This document shows, piece by piece, positions 52,209-64,000 of a DNA stretch of 64,000 nt. Each line of letters opens with the position of its first letter. Positions within the stretch are counted from its first letter, which is position 1. A program made the translations under genes and the position numbers. Source of the DNA: Petrolisthes cinctipes (Eukaryota > Arthropoda > Malacostraca > Decapoda > Porcellanidae). Location of the stretch: positions 576,001 through 640,000 of the forward strand of contig JAWQEG010000623.1 in assembly GCA_033782935.1 (NCBI GenBank). The letters are read 5' to 3'. The notes below the pieces were generated by a model. The model saw only the letters and a list, made by a program, of their open reading frames with translations, was not told where the DNA came from and did not search any database.

Positions 52209-53321
52209 CATCGACTTCCTGACTCCCTACCTTGCTTGGCGGTGTCATCTGATATCATGTCTCAGTACTACCTTTTACATTCTCGTGCACCAAGGGTCAG
52301 GAAGGCTATGGAGGAGATGAGCATAGATGACTACCAGATTTGTCCTGTGAGGGTCCCCAGGGTGGCTCCATGGCTTCTTCCAGAAGTTTTCCCCTGCACC
52401 TGCTTTACAGACAAGAAGGAATTTCTTCCTCCTCCAGTGGCTCGTTCCCTCTTTTTAGAACATGCCTTCACTCACAGGGAGTCCCTCCCTGTGTACACTG
52501 ATGGGTCAAAGTCTGATGCTGGAGTTGGCTTTGGAGTTGTCTTTCCTGACTTTTGCCGTGGAGGCAGGCTCCCTTCTGTCATGTCCATTTTTACTGCTGA
52601 GCTCTCGGCCATTTTATATGCCCTCCAAGTGATTTTTACTCTCCCTCAGCCTTCGTTTACTATTTTTAGCGATTCCTGTAGTGCCTTGCAGGCCTTGTGC
52701 AATTTTAACTCTTCCCATCCCCTGGTGTTGGCCATTCTTGAGTGGCTTGTCCTCCTGGGTCGTCGTGGCCGGAAAGTCACTTTTTGTTGGGTCCCGGCCC
52801 ATGTGGGTGTTGATGGGAATGAGCGGGCTGACGCCCTGGCTAAGGCTGTGGTCTCCAATTCCCGGCCTCCTGCCAGGCGTCATCGTGTTCCTGCAGTGGA
52901 CCTTCGACCCTACATAGATGCTACCGTTCGTTCCTGCTGGCAGGACAGATGGGACGCCGTCGGGGCTAACAAGCTCCGCGACATCCGCCAGCGTCTTGGT
53001 TTGTGGAGCTACAGTGGCCTGTCCCGCCGATGGGAGACAGCTCTTGTCCGTCTCCGCATTGGCCACACATTATTGACTCATGGCTTTTTAATGGAGAGGG
53101 CTCACCCTCCCTACTGTGATGATTGTCTGGTCCCTTTGACAGTACGGCATCTTATTGTCGAGTGTCCCAGCCTTGGGGACCTTCGTCGTAGGCACCTCTC
53201 CGAGTACCGGAAGGGTTACGGTTCTTACAGTCTCTCCCAGGTGCTCGGGGAGGAGGCTTGTAGTGTGGGAGGGAACACCCTCTCCTATGTGGAGGAGGCT
53301 GGCCTCCTCCAAAAGTTGTGA

Positions 53322-53392
53322 ACTTTATTATATTTATGGCTTTTTAGAGAGTTAAACGTTTTCTTATCTTTTATATAGTTTACTTAAATTAG

Positions 53393-53430
<38 letters not shown>

Positions 53431-53604
53431 TATAAATGTACCTTTTAGTTTGTATGTTCTTTTATTCATGCTGCATATCCCTTTCGGGGTGGAGAAGTCT
53501 GTTTAGTTTGTGTAAATATTTTATTAATGATGTAGATGACTACTTTGTGTTGGGCGGTATATGACCATAGCTGTTGCGCCGCCAAATACCTCATGGCATT
53601 TCTA
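53322..53604 (+). other. LINE 3' UTR
   Basis: AT-rich non-coding tail after the ORF2 stop. It holds a long T run (53398-53428) and ends in CATGGCATTTCTAAATC leading into the tetranucleotide tail. In LINEs this region is what the reverse transcriptase recognises to start copying; that role is family knowledge, not visible here. Confidence 0.8.
53398..53428 (+). repeat. T31 homopolymer in the LINE 3' UTR
   Basis: Thirty-one consecutive T residues on the sense strand. This is simple sequence of uncertain true length, since homopolymers this long are prone to sequencing and assembly error. It is not the LINE tail, which lies about 180 bp further on. Confidence 0.95.
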
Positions 53605-53624
53605 AATCAATCAATCAATCAATC
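53605..53624 (+). repeat. (AATC)5 tail of the LINE
   Basis: Five perfect AATC units end the element immediately before satellite sequence resumes. Short tandem tails instead of poly(A) are usual for I-like and related LINEs. The final C may equally belong to the satellite CAGATTG, so the boundary is uncertain by one base. Confidence 0.9.
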
Positions 53625-55693
53625 AGATTGCTTCTGGGACACAAAAATATCGAATTTTCGGGTGTTTTGAGCCTGAATCTGAGATATAAACGGGTACAGA
53701 AGATGCATGCACATATCGACTTTGGGCACCCAAAATATCGATTTTTAGCATGTTTTGGGCCTGTATTTTGAAAATACTCTAACACGGAGTAGGCATGTAC
53801 AGATCGCTTCTAGGACTCATAAAATATTGAATTTTCGGGTTTTCTGAGCCTGAATTTGAGATATATAATGGGTACAGAAGATGCATGCACTTATCGACTT
53901 AGGGCACCCAAAAAATCGATTTTTAGCATGTTTTGGGCCTATATTTCGGGTGTTTTCAGCCTAAATTTGGGATATAAACGGGTACAGAAGATGCATGCAC
54001 ATATTGACTTTGGCAACCTAAAATATCGATTTTGAGCATGTTTTGGGTCTGTATCTTGAAAACATTCTAAGAAAGAGTAGGCATGTAGAGATCGCTTCTG
54101 GGACACAAAAATATCTAATTTTTGGGTGTTTTGAGTCTGAATTTGAGACATAAACGGGTACAGAAGATGCAAGCACATACCGATTTTGGGCACACAAAAT
54201 ATCGATTTTTAGCATGTTTTGGGCCTATATTTTGAAAATACTCTAACACGGAGTAGGCATGTACAGATCGCTTCTGGGACACAAAAATATCGAATTTTCG
54301 GGTGTTTCGATCCTGAATTTGAGATATAAACGGGTACAGAAGATGCATGCACATATCGACTATGGGCACCCAAAATATCAATTTTGAGTATGTTTTGGGC
54401 CAATATTTTGAAAAATGTCTAGCACTGAGTATGCATGTACAGATCGCTTCTGGGACCCAAAAATATTGAATTTTGGGGTGTTCTGAGCCTGAATTTGGGA
54501 TATAAACGGGTACAAAAGATGTATGCACATATCGACTTTGGACACCTAAAATATCGATTTTTAGCATATTTTAAGCCTATATTTTGAAAATATTCTAGCA
54601 CTAATTAGACATGTACAGATCGCTTTGGGGACCCAAAAAAATTGAATTTTTGAGTGTTTTGAGCGTGAATTTGAGATTTAAACGGGTACTGAAGATGCAT
54701 ACAGATATCGACTTAATGCACGTAAAATATCAATTTTGAGCAAGTTTTGGGTCTGTATCTTGAAAACATTTTAGCAAGGAGTAGGCATGTACAGATCGCT
54801 TCTGGGACACAAAAATACCGAATTTTTGGGTGTTTTGAGCCTGAATTTGAGATATAAACGGGTAAAGAAGATATATGCATATATCGACTTTGGGCACCTA
54901 AACTATCGATTTTCAGCAATTTTTGGTACTGTATTTTGAAAGTACTCTAACACGGAGTAGGCATGTACAGATCGTTTCAGGGACACAAAAATATCGAATT
55001 TTCGGGTGTTTTGAGTCTGAATTTGAGATCTAAACGGGTACAGAAGATGCAAGCACATATCGAATTTGGGCACCCAAAATATCAATTTTTAAACATGTTT
55101 TGAGCCTACATTTTGAAAATACTCTAACACGGAGTAGGCATGTACAGATCGCTTCTGGGACACAAAAATATCTAATTTTCGGGTGTTTTGAGTCTTAATT
55201 TGAGATATAAACGGATACAGAAGATGCAAGCACATATCGACTTTGGGCACCCAAAATATCGATTTTGAGGATGTTTTGGGCCTACATTTTGAAAATACTC
55301 TAGCACTGAGTATGCATGTACATATCGCTTCTGGGACCCAAAAATATTGAATTTTGGGGTGTTCTGAGCCAGAATTTGGGATATAAACGGATACAAAAGA
55401 TGTATGCACATATCGACTTTGGACACCTAAAATATCGATTTTTAGACTATTTTAAGTCTATATTTTGAAAATATTTTAGCACTGATTAGACATGTACAGA
55501 TCGCTTCAGGGACCCAAAAATATTGAATTTTTGGGTGTTTTGAGCCTGCATTTGAGATATAAACGGGTACTGAAGATGCATACACATAGCGACTTTTTGC
55601 ACCTAAAATATCGATTTTGAGCATGTTTTGGGTCTGTATTTTGAAAACATTCTAGCAAAGAGTAGGCATGAACAGATCGGTTCTGGGACCCAA

Positions 55694-55712
55694 TAATATC
55701 GAAATTATCGAT
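55694..55712. repeat. truncated monomer junction, 97-bp type
   Basis: ATATCGAA runs directly into ATTATCGATTTTTAGC, so the distance from the previous TATCGATTTT (55609) to the next (55706) is 97 bp instead of 176. Copies occur near 59873 and 62537; the one at 59788-59884 is also 97 bp. The repetition shows that the truncated form was amplified as part of a longer unit. Confidence 0.8.
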
Positions 55713-55932
55713 TTTTAGCATGTTTTGAGCCTATATTTTGAAAACATTCTAGCACTGAGTAGGCATGTACAGATCGCTTCTGGGACCCAAAAATATTGAA
55801 TTTTCCGTTGTTTTGAGCGTGAATTTAAGATTTAAACGGGTACTGAAGATGCATGCAGATATCGACTTAATGCACGTAAAATATCAATTTTAAGCATGTT
55901 TTGGGTCTGTATCTTGAAAACATTTTAGCAAG

Positions 55933-58270
55933 GAGTAGGCATGTACAGATCGCTTCTGGGACACAAAAATATCTAATTTTCGGGTGTTTTGAGTCTGAAT
56001 ATGAAATATAAACGGGTGCAGAAGATGCAAGCACATATCGACTTTGGGCACCCAAAATATCGATTTTTAGCATGTTTTGGGCCAATATTTTGAAAATACT
56101 CTAACACGGAGTAGGCATGTACAGATCGCTTCTGGGACACAAAATTATCGAATTTTCGGGTGTTTTGAGCCTGAATTTGAGATATAAACGGGTACAGAAG
56201 ATGCAAGCACTGAGTAGGCATGTACAGATCGCTTCTGGAACCCAAAAATATTGAAATTTCGGGAGTTTTGAGAACGAATTTATGATATAAAGAAGTACTG
56301 AAGATGCATGCATATATCGACATTATGCACCTAAAATATCGATTTTGAACATGTTATGGGTCTGTATCTTGAAAACAATCTAGCAAGGAATAGGCATGTA
56401 CAGATCGCCTCTGGGACCCAAAAATATCGAATTTTCGGGTGTTTTGAACTTGAATTTGAGATATAAACGGGTACAGAAGATGCATGCACATATCGACTTT
56501 GGGATACCCAAAATATCGATTTTGAGCATGTTTTAGGCCCGTATTGTGAAAATACTCTAACACGGAGTAGGCATGTACAGATCGCTTCGGGGACCCAAAA
56601 ATATTGAATTTTTGGGTGTTTTGAGCCTGCATTTAAGATATAAACGTTTACTGAAGATGCATGCACATATCGACTTTTTGCACCTAAAATATCGATTTTG
56701 AGCATGTTTTGGGTCCTTATTTTGAAAACATTCTAAGAAGGAGTAGGCATGTACAGATCGTTTCTGGGACACAAAAATATCTAATTTTCGGGTGTTTTGA
56801 GTCTGAATTTGAGATATAAACGGGTACAGAAGATGCATGCACATATCGACTTTGGGCACCCAAAATATCAATTTTGAGTATGTTTTGGGCCAATATTTTG
56901 AAAATTTTCTAGCACTGAGTATGCATGTACAGATCGCTTCTGGGACCCAAAAATATTGAATTTTGGGGTGTTCTGAGCCTGAATTTGGGATATAAACGGG
57001 TACAAAAGATGTATGCACATATCGACTTTGGACACCTAAAATATCGATTTTTAGCATATTTTAAGCCTATATTTTGAAAATATTCTAGCACTGATTAGAC
57101 ATGTACAGATCGCTTCGGGGACCCAAAAATATTGTATTTTTGAGTGTTTTGAGCCTGAATTTGAGATATATAATGGGTACAGAAGATGTATGCATATATC
57201 GAATTTGGGCACCTAAACTATCGATTTTCAGCATGTTTTGGACCTGTATTTTGAAAGTACTCTAACACGGAGTAGGCATGTACAGATCGCTACTGGGACC
57301 CAAAAATATCGAATTTTTGGGTGTTTTGAGCCTGAATTTGATATATAAACGGGTACACAAGATGCATGCACATATTAACTATGGGCACCTAAAATATCGA
57401 TTTTAGCATGTTTTGGGTATGTATTTTGAAAATACTCTAACACGGAGTAGGCATGTACAGATCGCTACTGGGACCCAAAAACATCGAATTTTTGGGTGTT
57501 TTGAGCCTGAATTTGATATATAAACGGGTAGAGAAGATGCATGCATATATCAACAATGGCCACCTAAAATATCGATTTTGAGCATGTTTTGGGCCTACAT
57601 TTTGAAAATACTCTAACACGGAGTAGGCATGTACAGATCGCTTCTGGGACACAAAAATATCTAATTTTCGGGTGTTTTGAGTCTGAATATGAAATATAAA
57701 CGGGTGCAGAAGATGCAAGCACATATCGACTTTGGGCACCCAAAATATCGATTTTTAGCATGTTTTGGGCCAATATTTTCAAAATACTCTAACACGGAGT
57801 AGGCATGTACAGATCGCTTCTGGGACACAAAATTATCGAATTTTCGGGTGTTTTGAGCCTGAATTTGAGATATAAACGGGTACAGAAGATGCAAGCACTG
57901 AGTAGGCATGTACAGATCGCTTCTGGAACCCAAAAATATTGAAATTTCGGGAGTTTTGAGAACGAATTTATGATATAAAGAAGTACTGAAGATGCATGCA
58001 TATATCGACATTATGCACCTAAAATATCGATTTTGAACATGTTATGGGTCTGTATCTTGAAAACATTCTAGCAAGGAATAGGCATGTACAGATCGCCTCT
58101 GGGACCCAAAAATATCGAATTTTCGGGTGTTTTGAACTTGAATTTGAGATATAAACGGGTACAGAAGATGCATGCACATATCGACTTTGGGATACCCAAA
58201 ATATCGATTTTGAGCATGTTTTTGGCCCGTATTGTGAAAATACTCTAACACGGAGTAGGCATGTACAGAT
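55933..58270. repeat. 1688-bp spaced duplication in the right array
   Basis: About 650 bp at 55933-56582 recurs at 57621-58270, offset 1688 bp. Both copies share the rare GAATATGAAATATAAACGG and AAAGAAGTACTGAAG sequences and the same truncated monomer. Identity breaks after ACAGAT, where one copy reads CGCTTCGGGG and the other TGCTTCTGGG. The spacing is not a multiple of 176 because a truncated monomer lies within the unit. Confidence 0.85.
56205..56220. repeat. truncated monomer junction, ~102-bp type
   Basis: GATGCA is followed directly by AGCACTGAGTAGGC, skipping about 74 bp of the monomer. The distance between flanking TATCGATTTT starts (56058 and 56337) is 279 bp instead of 352. Nearby intact monomers contain GATGCAAGCACATATCG, so AGCAC is present at both ends of the missing segment, as expected for a short-homology deletion. 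The same type of junction is found near 57893, 60207 and 62872. Confidence 0.8.
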
Positions 58271-61200
58271 TGCTTCTGGGACACAAAAATATCGAATTTT
58301 CGGGTGTTTTGAGCCTGAATTTGAGATATAAACGGGTACAGAAGATGTATGCACATATTGACTTTGGGCACCCATAATATCGATTTTTAGCATGTTTTGG
58401 GCCTGTATTTTGAAAATACTTTAACACGGAGTAGGCATGTACAGATCGCTTCTAGGGCACATAAAATATTGAATTTTTGGGTGTTTTGAGCCTGCATTTA
58501 AGATATAAACGTTTACTGAAGATGCATGCACATATCGACTTTTTGCACCTAAAATATCGATTTTGAGCATGTTTTGGGTCCTTATTTTGAAAACATTCTA
58601 AGAAGGAGTAGGCATGTACAGATCGTTTCTGGGACACAAAAATATCTAATTTTCGGATGTTTTGAGTCTGAATTTGAGATATAAACGGGTACAGAAGATG
58701 CATGCACATATCGACTTTGGGCACCCAAAATATCAATTTTGAGTATGTTTTGGGCCAATATTTTGAAAATTTTCTAGCACTGAGTATGCATGTACAGATC
58801 GCTTCTGGGACCCAAAAATATTGAATTTTAGGGTGTTCTGAGCCTGAATTTGGGATATAAACGGGTACAAAAGATGTATGCACATATCGACTTTGGACAC
58901 CTAAAATATCGATTTTTAGCATATTTTAAGCCTATATTTTGAAAATATTCTAGCACTGATTAGACATGTACAGATCGCTTCGGGGACCCAAAAATATTGT
59001 ATTTTTGAGTGTTTTGAGCCTGAATTTGAGATATATAATGGGTACAGAAGATGTATGCATATATCGAATTTGGGCACCTAAACTATCGATTTTCAGCATG
59101 TTTTGGACCTGTATTTTGAAAGTACTCTAACACGGAGTAGGCATGTACAGATCGCTACTGGGACCAAAAAATATCGAATTTTTGGGTGTTTTGAGCCTGA
59201 ATTTGATATATAAACGGGTAGAGAAGATGCATGCATATATCAACAATGGCCACCTAAAATATCGATTTTGAGCATGTTTTGGGCCTACATTTTGGAAATA
59301 CTCTAACACGGAGTAGGCATGTACAGATCGCTTCTGGAACAAAAAAATATCGAATTTTCGGGTGTTTTGAGTCTGAATTTGAGATATAAACGGGTACAGA
59401 AGATGCATGCACATATCGACTTTGTGCACACAAAATATCGATTTTTAGCATGTTTTGGTCTTATATTTTGAAAATACTCTAACACGGAGTATGCATGTAC
59501 AGATCGCTTCTGGGACCCAAAAATATTGAATTTTGGGGTGTTCTGAGCCTGAATTTGGGATATAAATGGGTACAAAAGATGAATGCACATATCGACTTTG
59601 GACACCTAAAATATCGATTTTTAGACTATTTTAAGCCTATATTTTGAAAATATTCTAGCACTGATTAGACATGTACAGATAGCTTCGGGGACCCAAAAAT
59701 ATTGAATTTTTGGGTGTTTTGAGCCTGCATTTGCGATATAAACGGGTACTGAAGATGCATACACATAGCGACTTTTTGCACCTAAAATATCAATTTTGAG
59801 CATGTTTTGGGTCTGTATTTTGAAAACATTCTAGCAAAGAGTAGGAATGAAAAGATCGGTTATGGGACCCAATAATATCGAAATTATCGATTTTTATCAT
59901 GTTTTGAGCCTATATTTTAAAAACATTCTAGCACTGAGTAGGCAGGTACAGATCGCTTCTGGGACCCAAAAATATTGAATTTTCCGTTGTTTTGAGCGTG
60001 AATTTGAGATTTAAACGGGTACTGAAGATGCATGCAGATATCGACTTAATGCACGTAAAATACCAATTTTGAGCATGTTTTGGGTCTGTATCTTGAAAAC
60101 ATTTTAACAAGGAGTAGGCATGTACAGATCGCTTCTAGGACACAAAAATATAGAATTTTCGGGTGTTTTGAGCCTGATTTTGAGATATAAACGGGTACAG
60201 AAGATGCATGCAATGAGTAGGCATGTACAGATCGCTTAAGGAACCCAAAAATATTGAAATTTCGGGAGTTTTGAGAACGAATTTATGATATAAACAAGTA
60301 CTGAAGATGCATACATATATCGACTTTTTGCACCTAAAATATCGATTTTGAGCATGTTATGGGTCTGTATCTTGAAAACATTCTAGCAAGGAATAGGCAT
60401 GTACAGATCGCCTCTGGGACCCAAAAATATCGAATTTTCGGGTGTTTTGAACTTGAATTTGAGATATAAACGGGTACAGAAGATGCATGCACATATCGTC
60501 TTTGGGCACCCAAAATATCGATTTTGAGCATGTTTTTGGCCCGTATTGTGAAAATACTCTAACACGGAGTAGGCATGTACAGATTGCTTCTGGGACACAA
60601 AAATATCGAATTTTCGGGTGTTTTGAGCCTGAATTTGAGATATAAACGAGTACAGAAGATGCATGCACATATCGACTTTGGGCACCCAAAATATCGATTT
60701 TTAGCATGTTTTAGGTCTGTATCTTGAAAACATTCTAAGAACTAGTAGGCATGTAGAGATCGCTTCTAGGACACATAAAATATTGAATTTTCGGGTTTTC
60801 TGAGCCTGAATTTGAGATATATAATGGGTACAAAAGATGCATGCACATATCGACTTTGGGCACCCAAAAAATCGATTTTTAGCATGTTTTGGGTCTATAT
60901 TTTGAAAATACTCTAACACGGAGTAGGCATGTACAGATCGCTTCTGGGACCCAAAATTATTGAATTTTCGTGTGTTCTGAGCCAGAATTTGGGATATAAA
61001 CCGGTACAAAAGATGTATGGACATATCAACTTTGGACAACTAAAATATCGATTTTTAGCATGTTTTAAGCCTATATTTTAAAAACATTCTAGCACTGAGT
61101 AGACATGTACAGATCGCTTCGGGGACCCAAAAATATTGAATTTTTAGGTGTTTTGAGCCTGCATTTAAGATATAAACGTTTACTGAAGATGCATGCACAT

Positions 61201-64000
61201 ATCGACTTTGGCAACCTAAAATATCGATTTTGAGCATGTTTTGGGTCCTTATCTTGAAAACATTCTAAGAAGGAGTAGGCATGTACAGATCGCTTCTGGG
61301 ACACAAAAATATCGAATTTTCAGGTGTTTCGAGCCTGAATTTGAGATATAAACGGGTACAGAAGATGCATGCACATATCGACTTTGGGCACCCAAAATAT
61401 CATTTTTGAGTATGTTTTGGGCCAATACTTTGAAAATTTTCTAGCACTGAGTATGCATGTACAGATCGCTTCTGGGACCCAAAAATATTGAATTTTGGGG
61501 TGTTCTGAGCCTGAATTTGGGATATAAACGGGTACAAAAGATGTATGCACATATCGACTTTGGACACCTATAATATCGATTTTTAGCATATTTTAAGCCT
61601 ATATTTTGAAAATATTCTAGCACTGATTAGACATGTACAGGTCGCTTCGGGGACCCAAAAATATTGAATTTTTGAGTGTTTTGAGCGTGAATTATGAGAT
61701 TTAAACAGGTACTGAAGATGCATGCAGATATCGACTTAATGCACGTAAAATATCAATTTTGAGCATGTTTTGGGTCTGTATCTTGAAAACATTTTAGCAA
61801 GGAGTAGGCATGTACAGTTCGTTTCTGGGACACAAAAATACGGAATTTTTGGGTGTTTTGAGCCTGAATTTGAGATATAAACGGGTACAAAAGATGTATG
61901 CACATATCGACTTTGGACACCTAAAATATCGATTTTTAGACTATTTTAAGCCTATATTTTGAAAATATTCTAGCACTGATTAGACATGTACAGATCGCTT
62001 CTGGGACCCAAAAATATTGAATTTTTCGTTGTTTTGAGCGTGAATTTGAGATTTAAACGGGTACTGAAGATGCATGCAGATATCGACTTAATGCACGTAA
62101 AATATCAATTTTGAGCATGTTTTGGGTCTGTATCTTGAAAACATTTTAGCAAGGAGTAGGCATGTACAGTTCGTTTCTGGGACACAAAAATACGGAATTT
62201 TTGGGTGTTTTGAGCCTGAATTTGAGATATAAACGGGTACAAAAGATGTATGCACATATCGACTTTGGACACCTAAAATATCGATTTTTAGACTATTTTA
62301 AGCCTATATTTTGAAAATATTCTAGCACTGATTAGACATGTACAGATAGCTTCGGGGACCCAAAAATATTGAATTTTTGGGTGTTTTGAGCCTGCATTTG
62401 AGATAAAAACGGGTACTGAAGATGCATACACATAGCGACTTTTTGCACCTAAAATATCAATTTTGAGCATGTTTTGGGTCTGTATTTTGAAAACATTCTA
62501 GCAAAGAGTAGGCATGAACAGATCAGTTCTGGGACCCAATAATATCGAAATTATCGATTTTTAGCATGTTTTGAGCCTATATTTTAAAAACATTCTAGCA
62601 CTGAATAGGCAGGTACAGATCGCTTCTGGGACCCAAAAATATTGAATTTTTCGTTGTTTTGAGCGTGAATTTGAGATTTAAACGGGTACTGAAGATGCAT
62701 GCAGATATCGACTTAATGCACGTAAAATATCAATTTTGAGCATGTTTTGGGTCTGTATCTTGAAAACATTTTAGCAAGGAGTAGGCATGTACAGATCGCT
62801 TCTGGGACACAAAAATATCGAATTTTTGGGTGTTTTGAGCCTGAATTTGAGATATAAACGGGTACAGAAGATGCATGCACTGAGTAGGCATGTACAGATC
62901 GCTTCAGGAATCCAAAAATATTGAAATTTCGGGAGTTTTGAGACCGAATTTATGATATAAACAAGTACTGAAGATGCATACATATATCGACTTTTTGCAC
63001 CAAAAATATCGATTTTGAGCATGTTATGGGTCTGTATCTTGAAAACATTCTAGCAAGGAATAGGCATGAACAGATCACCTCTGGGACCCAAAAATATCGA
63101 ACTTTCGGGTGTTTTGAACTTGAATTTGAGATATAAACGGGTACAGAAGATGCATGCACATATCGACCTTGGGCACCCAAAATATCGATTTTGAGCATGT
63201 TTTTGGCCCGTATTGTGAAAATACTCTAACACGGAGTAGGCATGTACAGATTGCTTCTGGGACACAAAAATATCGAATTTTCAGGTGTTTTGAGCCTGAA
63301 TTTGAGATATAAACGAGTACAGAAGATGCATGCACATATCGACTTTGGGCACCCAAAATATCGATTTTTAGCATGTTTTGAGCCTGTATTTTGAAAATAC
63401 TCTAACACGGAGTAGGCATGTACAGATCGCTTCTAGGACACAATAAATATTGAATTTTCGGGTTTTATAAGCCTGAATTTGAGATATATAATGGGTACAG
63501 AAGATGCATGCACATATCGACTTTGGCTACCTAAAATATCGATTTTGAACATGTTTTAGGTCTGTATCTTGAAAACATTCTAAGAAGGAGTAGGCATATA
63601 GAGATCGCTTCTGGGACACAAAAATATCTAATTTTCGGGTGTTTTGAGTCTGAATTTGAGATATAAACGGGTACAGAAGATGCAAGCACATATCGACTAT
63701 GGGCATACAAAATATCGATTTTTAGCTTGTTTTGGGTCTATATTTTGAAAATACTCTAACACGGAGTAGGCATGTACAGATCGCTTCTGGGACCCAAAAT
63801 TATTGAATTTTCGGGTGTTCTGAGCCTGCATTTAAGATATAAACGGGTACAAAAGATGTATGGACATATCAACTTTGGACAACTAAAATATCGATTTTTA
63901 GCATGTTTTAAGCCTATATTTTAAAAACATTCTAGCACTGAGTAGACATGTACAGATCGCTTCGGGGACCCAAAAATATTGAATTTTTGGGTGTTTTGAG

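Larger units (their letters stand above)
49602..53321 (+). pseudogene. LINE ORF2, endonuclease-reverse transcriptase-RNase H polyprotein, two premature stops
   Basis: One frame of about 1239 codons counted from ATC 49602, a possible decayed ATG; the frame opens after a TGA at 49587-49589 and overlaps the ORF1 end by 16 bp. APE-type endonuclease, residues ~10-220: QWNCRG, LQET, GDFN (137-140), SDH (212-214). Reverse transcriptase, ~430-760: YRPIALTS, FFDLEKAYD with D585, GVPQG (641-645), YVDD (673-676). RNase H, ~960-1085: D967, E1000, D1024, H1067, D1077, all catalytic positions kept. A C-terminal CCHC motif (C1172, C1175, H1183, C1188) follows. In an active element it nicks the target and primes reverse transcription there. 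Premature stops are TAG 50751-50753 (codon 384, between endonuclease and RT) and TGA 52206-52208 (codon 869, between RT and RNase H). No frameshift and no missing catalytic residue were seen, so decay is recent. Confidence 0.93.
47135..53624 (+). mobile_element. full-length I-like non-LTR retrotransposon (LINE), inactivated
   Basis: A 6490-bp insertion of clearly different, less AT-rich sequence breaks the satellite within a monomer. It has the classical LINE order: GC-rich 5' UTR, ORF1 (Gag-like, zinc knuckles), ORF2 (APE endonuclease, reverse transcriptase, RNase H, C-terminal CCHC), 3' UTR and a short tandem tail (AATC)5. There are no LTRs. Presence of RNase H together with a CCHC Gag favours an I-like lineage over Jockey or CR1; exact clade needs a phylogeny. 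Satellite ends at GAGTA on the left and resumes with CAGATTGCTTCTGGG on the right; relative to an intact monomer about 8-9 bp are missing and no target-site duplication is seen. Three premature stops and no frameshift make it a relatively recent, probably non-autonomous copy. Confidence 0.93.
53625..64000. repeat. 176-bp satellite array right of the LINE
   Basis: The same satellite resumes in the same orientation and nearly the same phase, and runs to the end of the window. Its monomers use variants rare on the left: GCAGATATCGACTTAATGCACG, GATTAGACATG, GGGGTGTTCTGAGCC and GATGCAAGCAC. Local duplications with irregular spacing occur (1688, 1865, 2667 bp), because truncated monomers of about 97 and 102 bp are interspersed. 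An internal deletion joins TATATTT directly to CGGGTGTTTTC at about 53945. No gene is seen. Confidence 0.95.

Noticed and set aside
53398..53624. A separate SINE or processed pseudogene at the T run.
   Set aside because: Sequence after the T run leads smoothly into the LINE 3' end and its AATC tail; no second tail or flanking duplication is visible.
53939..63408. Minus-strand frames of 60-166 codons in the right array.
   Set aside because: Same repeat artefact as on the left.

Overview
The window is almost entirely one tandemly repeated satellite DNA, interrupted once by a non-LTR retrotransposon (LINE). No single-copy host gene, rRNA, tRNA or CRISPR array was found. Long satellite arrays, higher-order repeats and an RNase H-bearing LINE point to an animal genome, probably an invertebrate. 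The style of the LINE ORF2 protein resembles, from memory, elements common in arthropods and especially decapod crustaceans. That taxonomic guess is inference and needs a database search. The satellite context suggests pericentromeric, centromeric or other heterochromatin.

Layout. Bases 1-47134 and 53625-64000 are head-to-tail copies of an AT-rich repeat with a period of 176 bp, about 325 monomers, all in one orientation. Each monomer is itself a diverged dimer of two 88-bp halves. Above the monomer there are nested higher-order repeats: a 3-mer (528 bp), an 11-mer (1936 bp), a 19-mer/16-mer (3346/2818 bp), a 7-mer (1233 bp) and a very large duplication in which about 15.08 kb (8051-23126) recurs almost unchanged at 24599-39675, offset 16548-16549 bp. 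The flanking parts (1-7.4 kb, 42-47 kb) are more heterogeneous. The array right of the LINE is built from other monomer variants and contains recurrent truncated monomers of about 97 and 102 bp.

The LINE (47135-53624, + strand, about 6.5 kb) looks full length. It has a GC-rich 5' UTR that begins exactly at the satellite junction with a sequence able to fold like an HDV-type self-cleaving ribozyme. ORF1 is a Gag-like protein with an RRM-like region and CCHC zinc knuckles. ORF2 carries an APE-type endonuclease, a reverse transcriptase, an RNase H and a C-terminal CCHC motif. A 3' UTR follows with a 31-nt T run and an (AATC)5 tail. ORF1 has one premature in-frame stop and ORF2 has two, with no frameshift, so this copy is a young but apparently inactive relic. 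The domain set fits the I-like group of LINEs. In an intact element, ORF1 would coat the RNA and ORF2 would nick the target and copy the RNA into it. The small minus-strand reading frames throughout the satellite are by-products of the repeat and are not annotated as genes.
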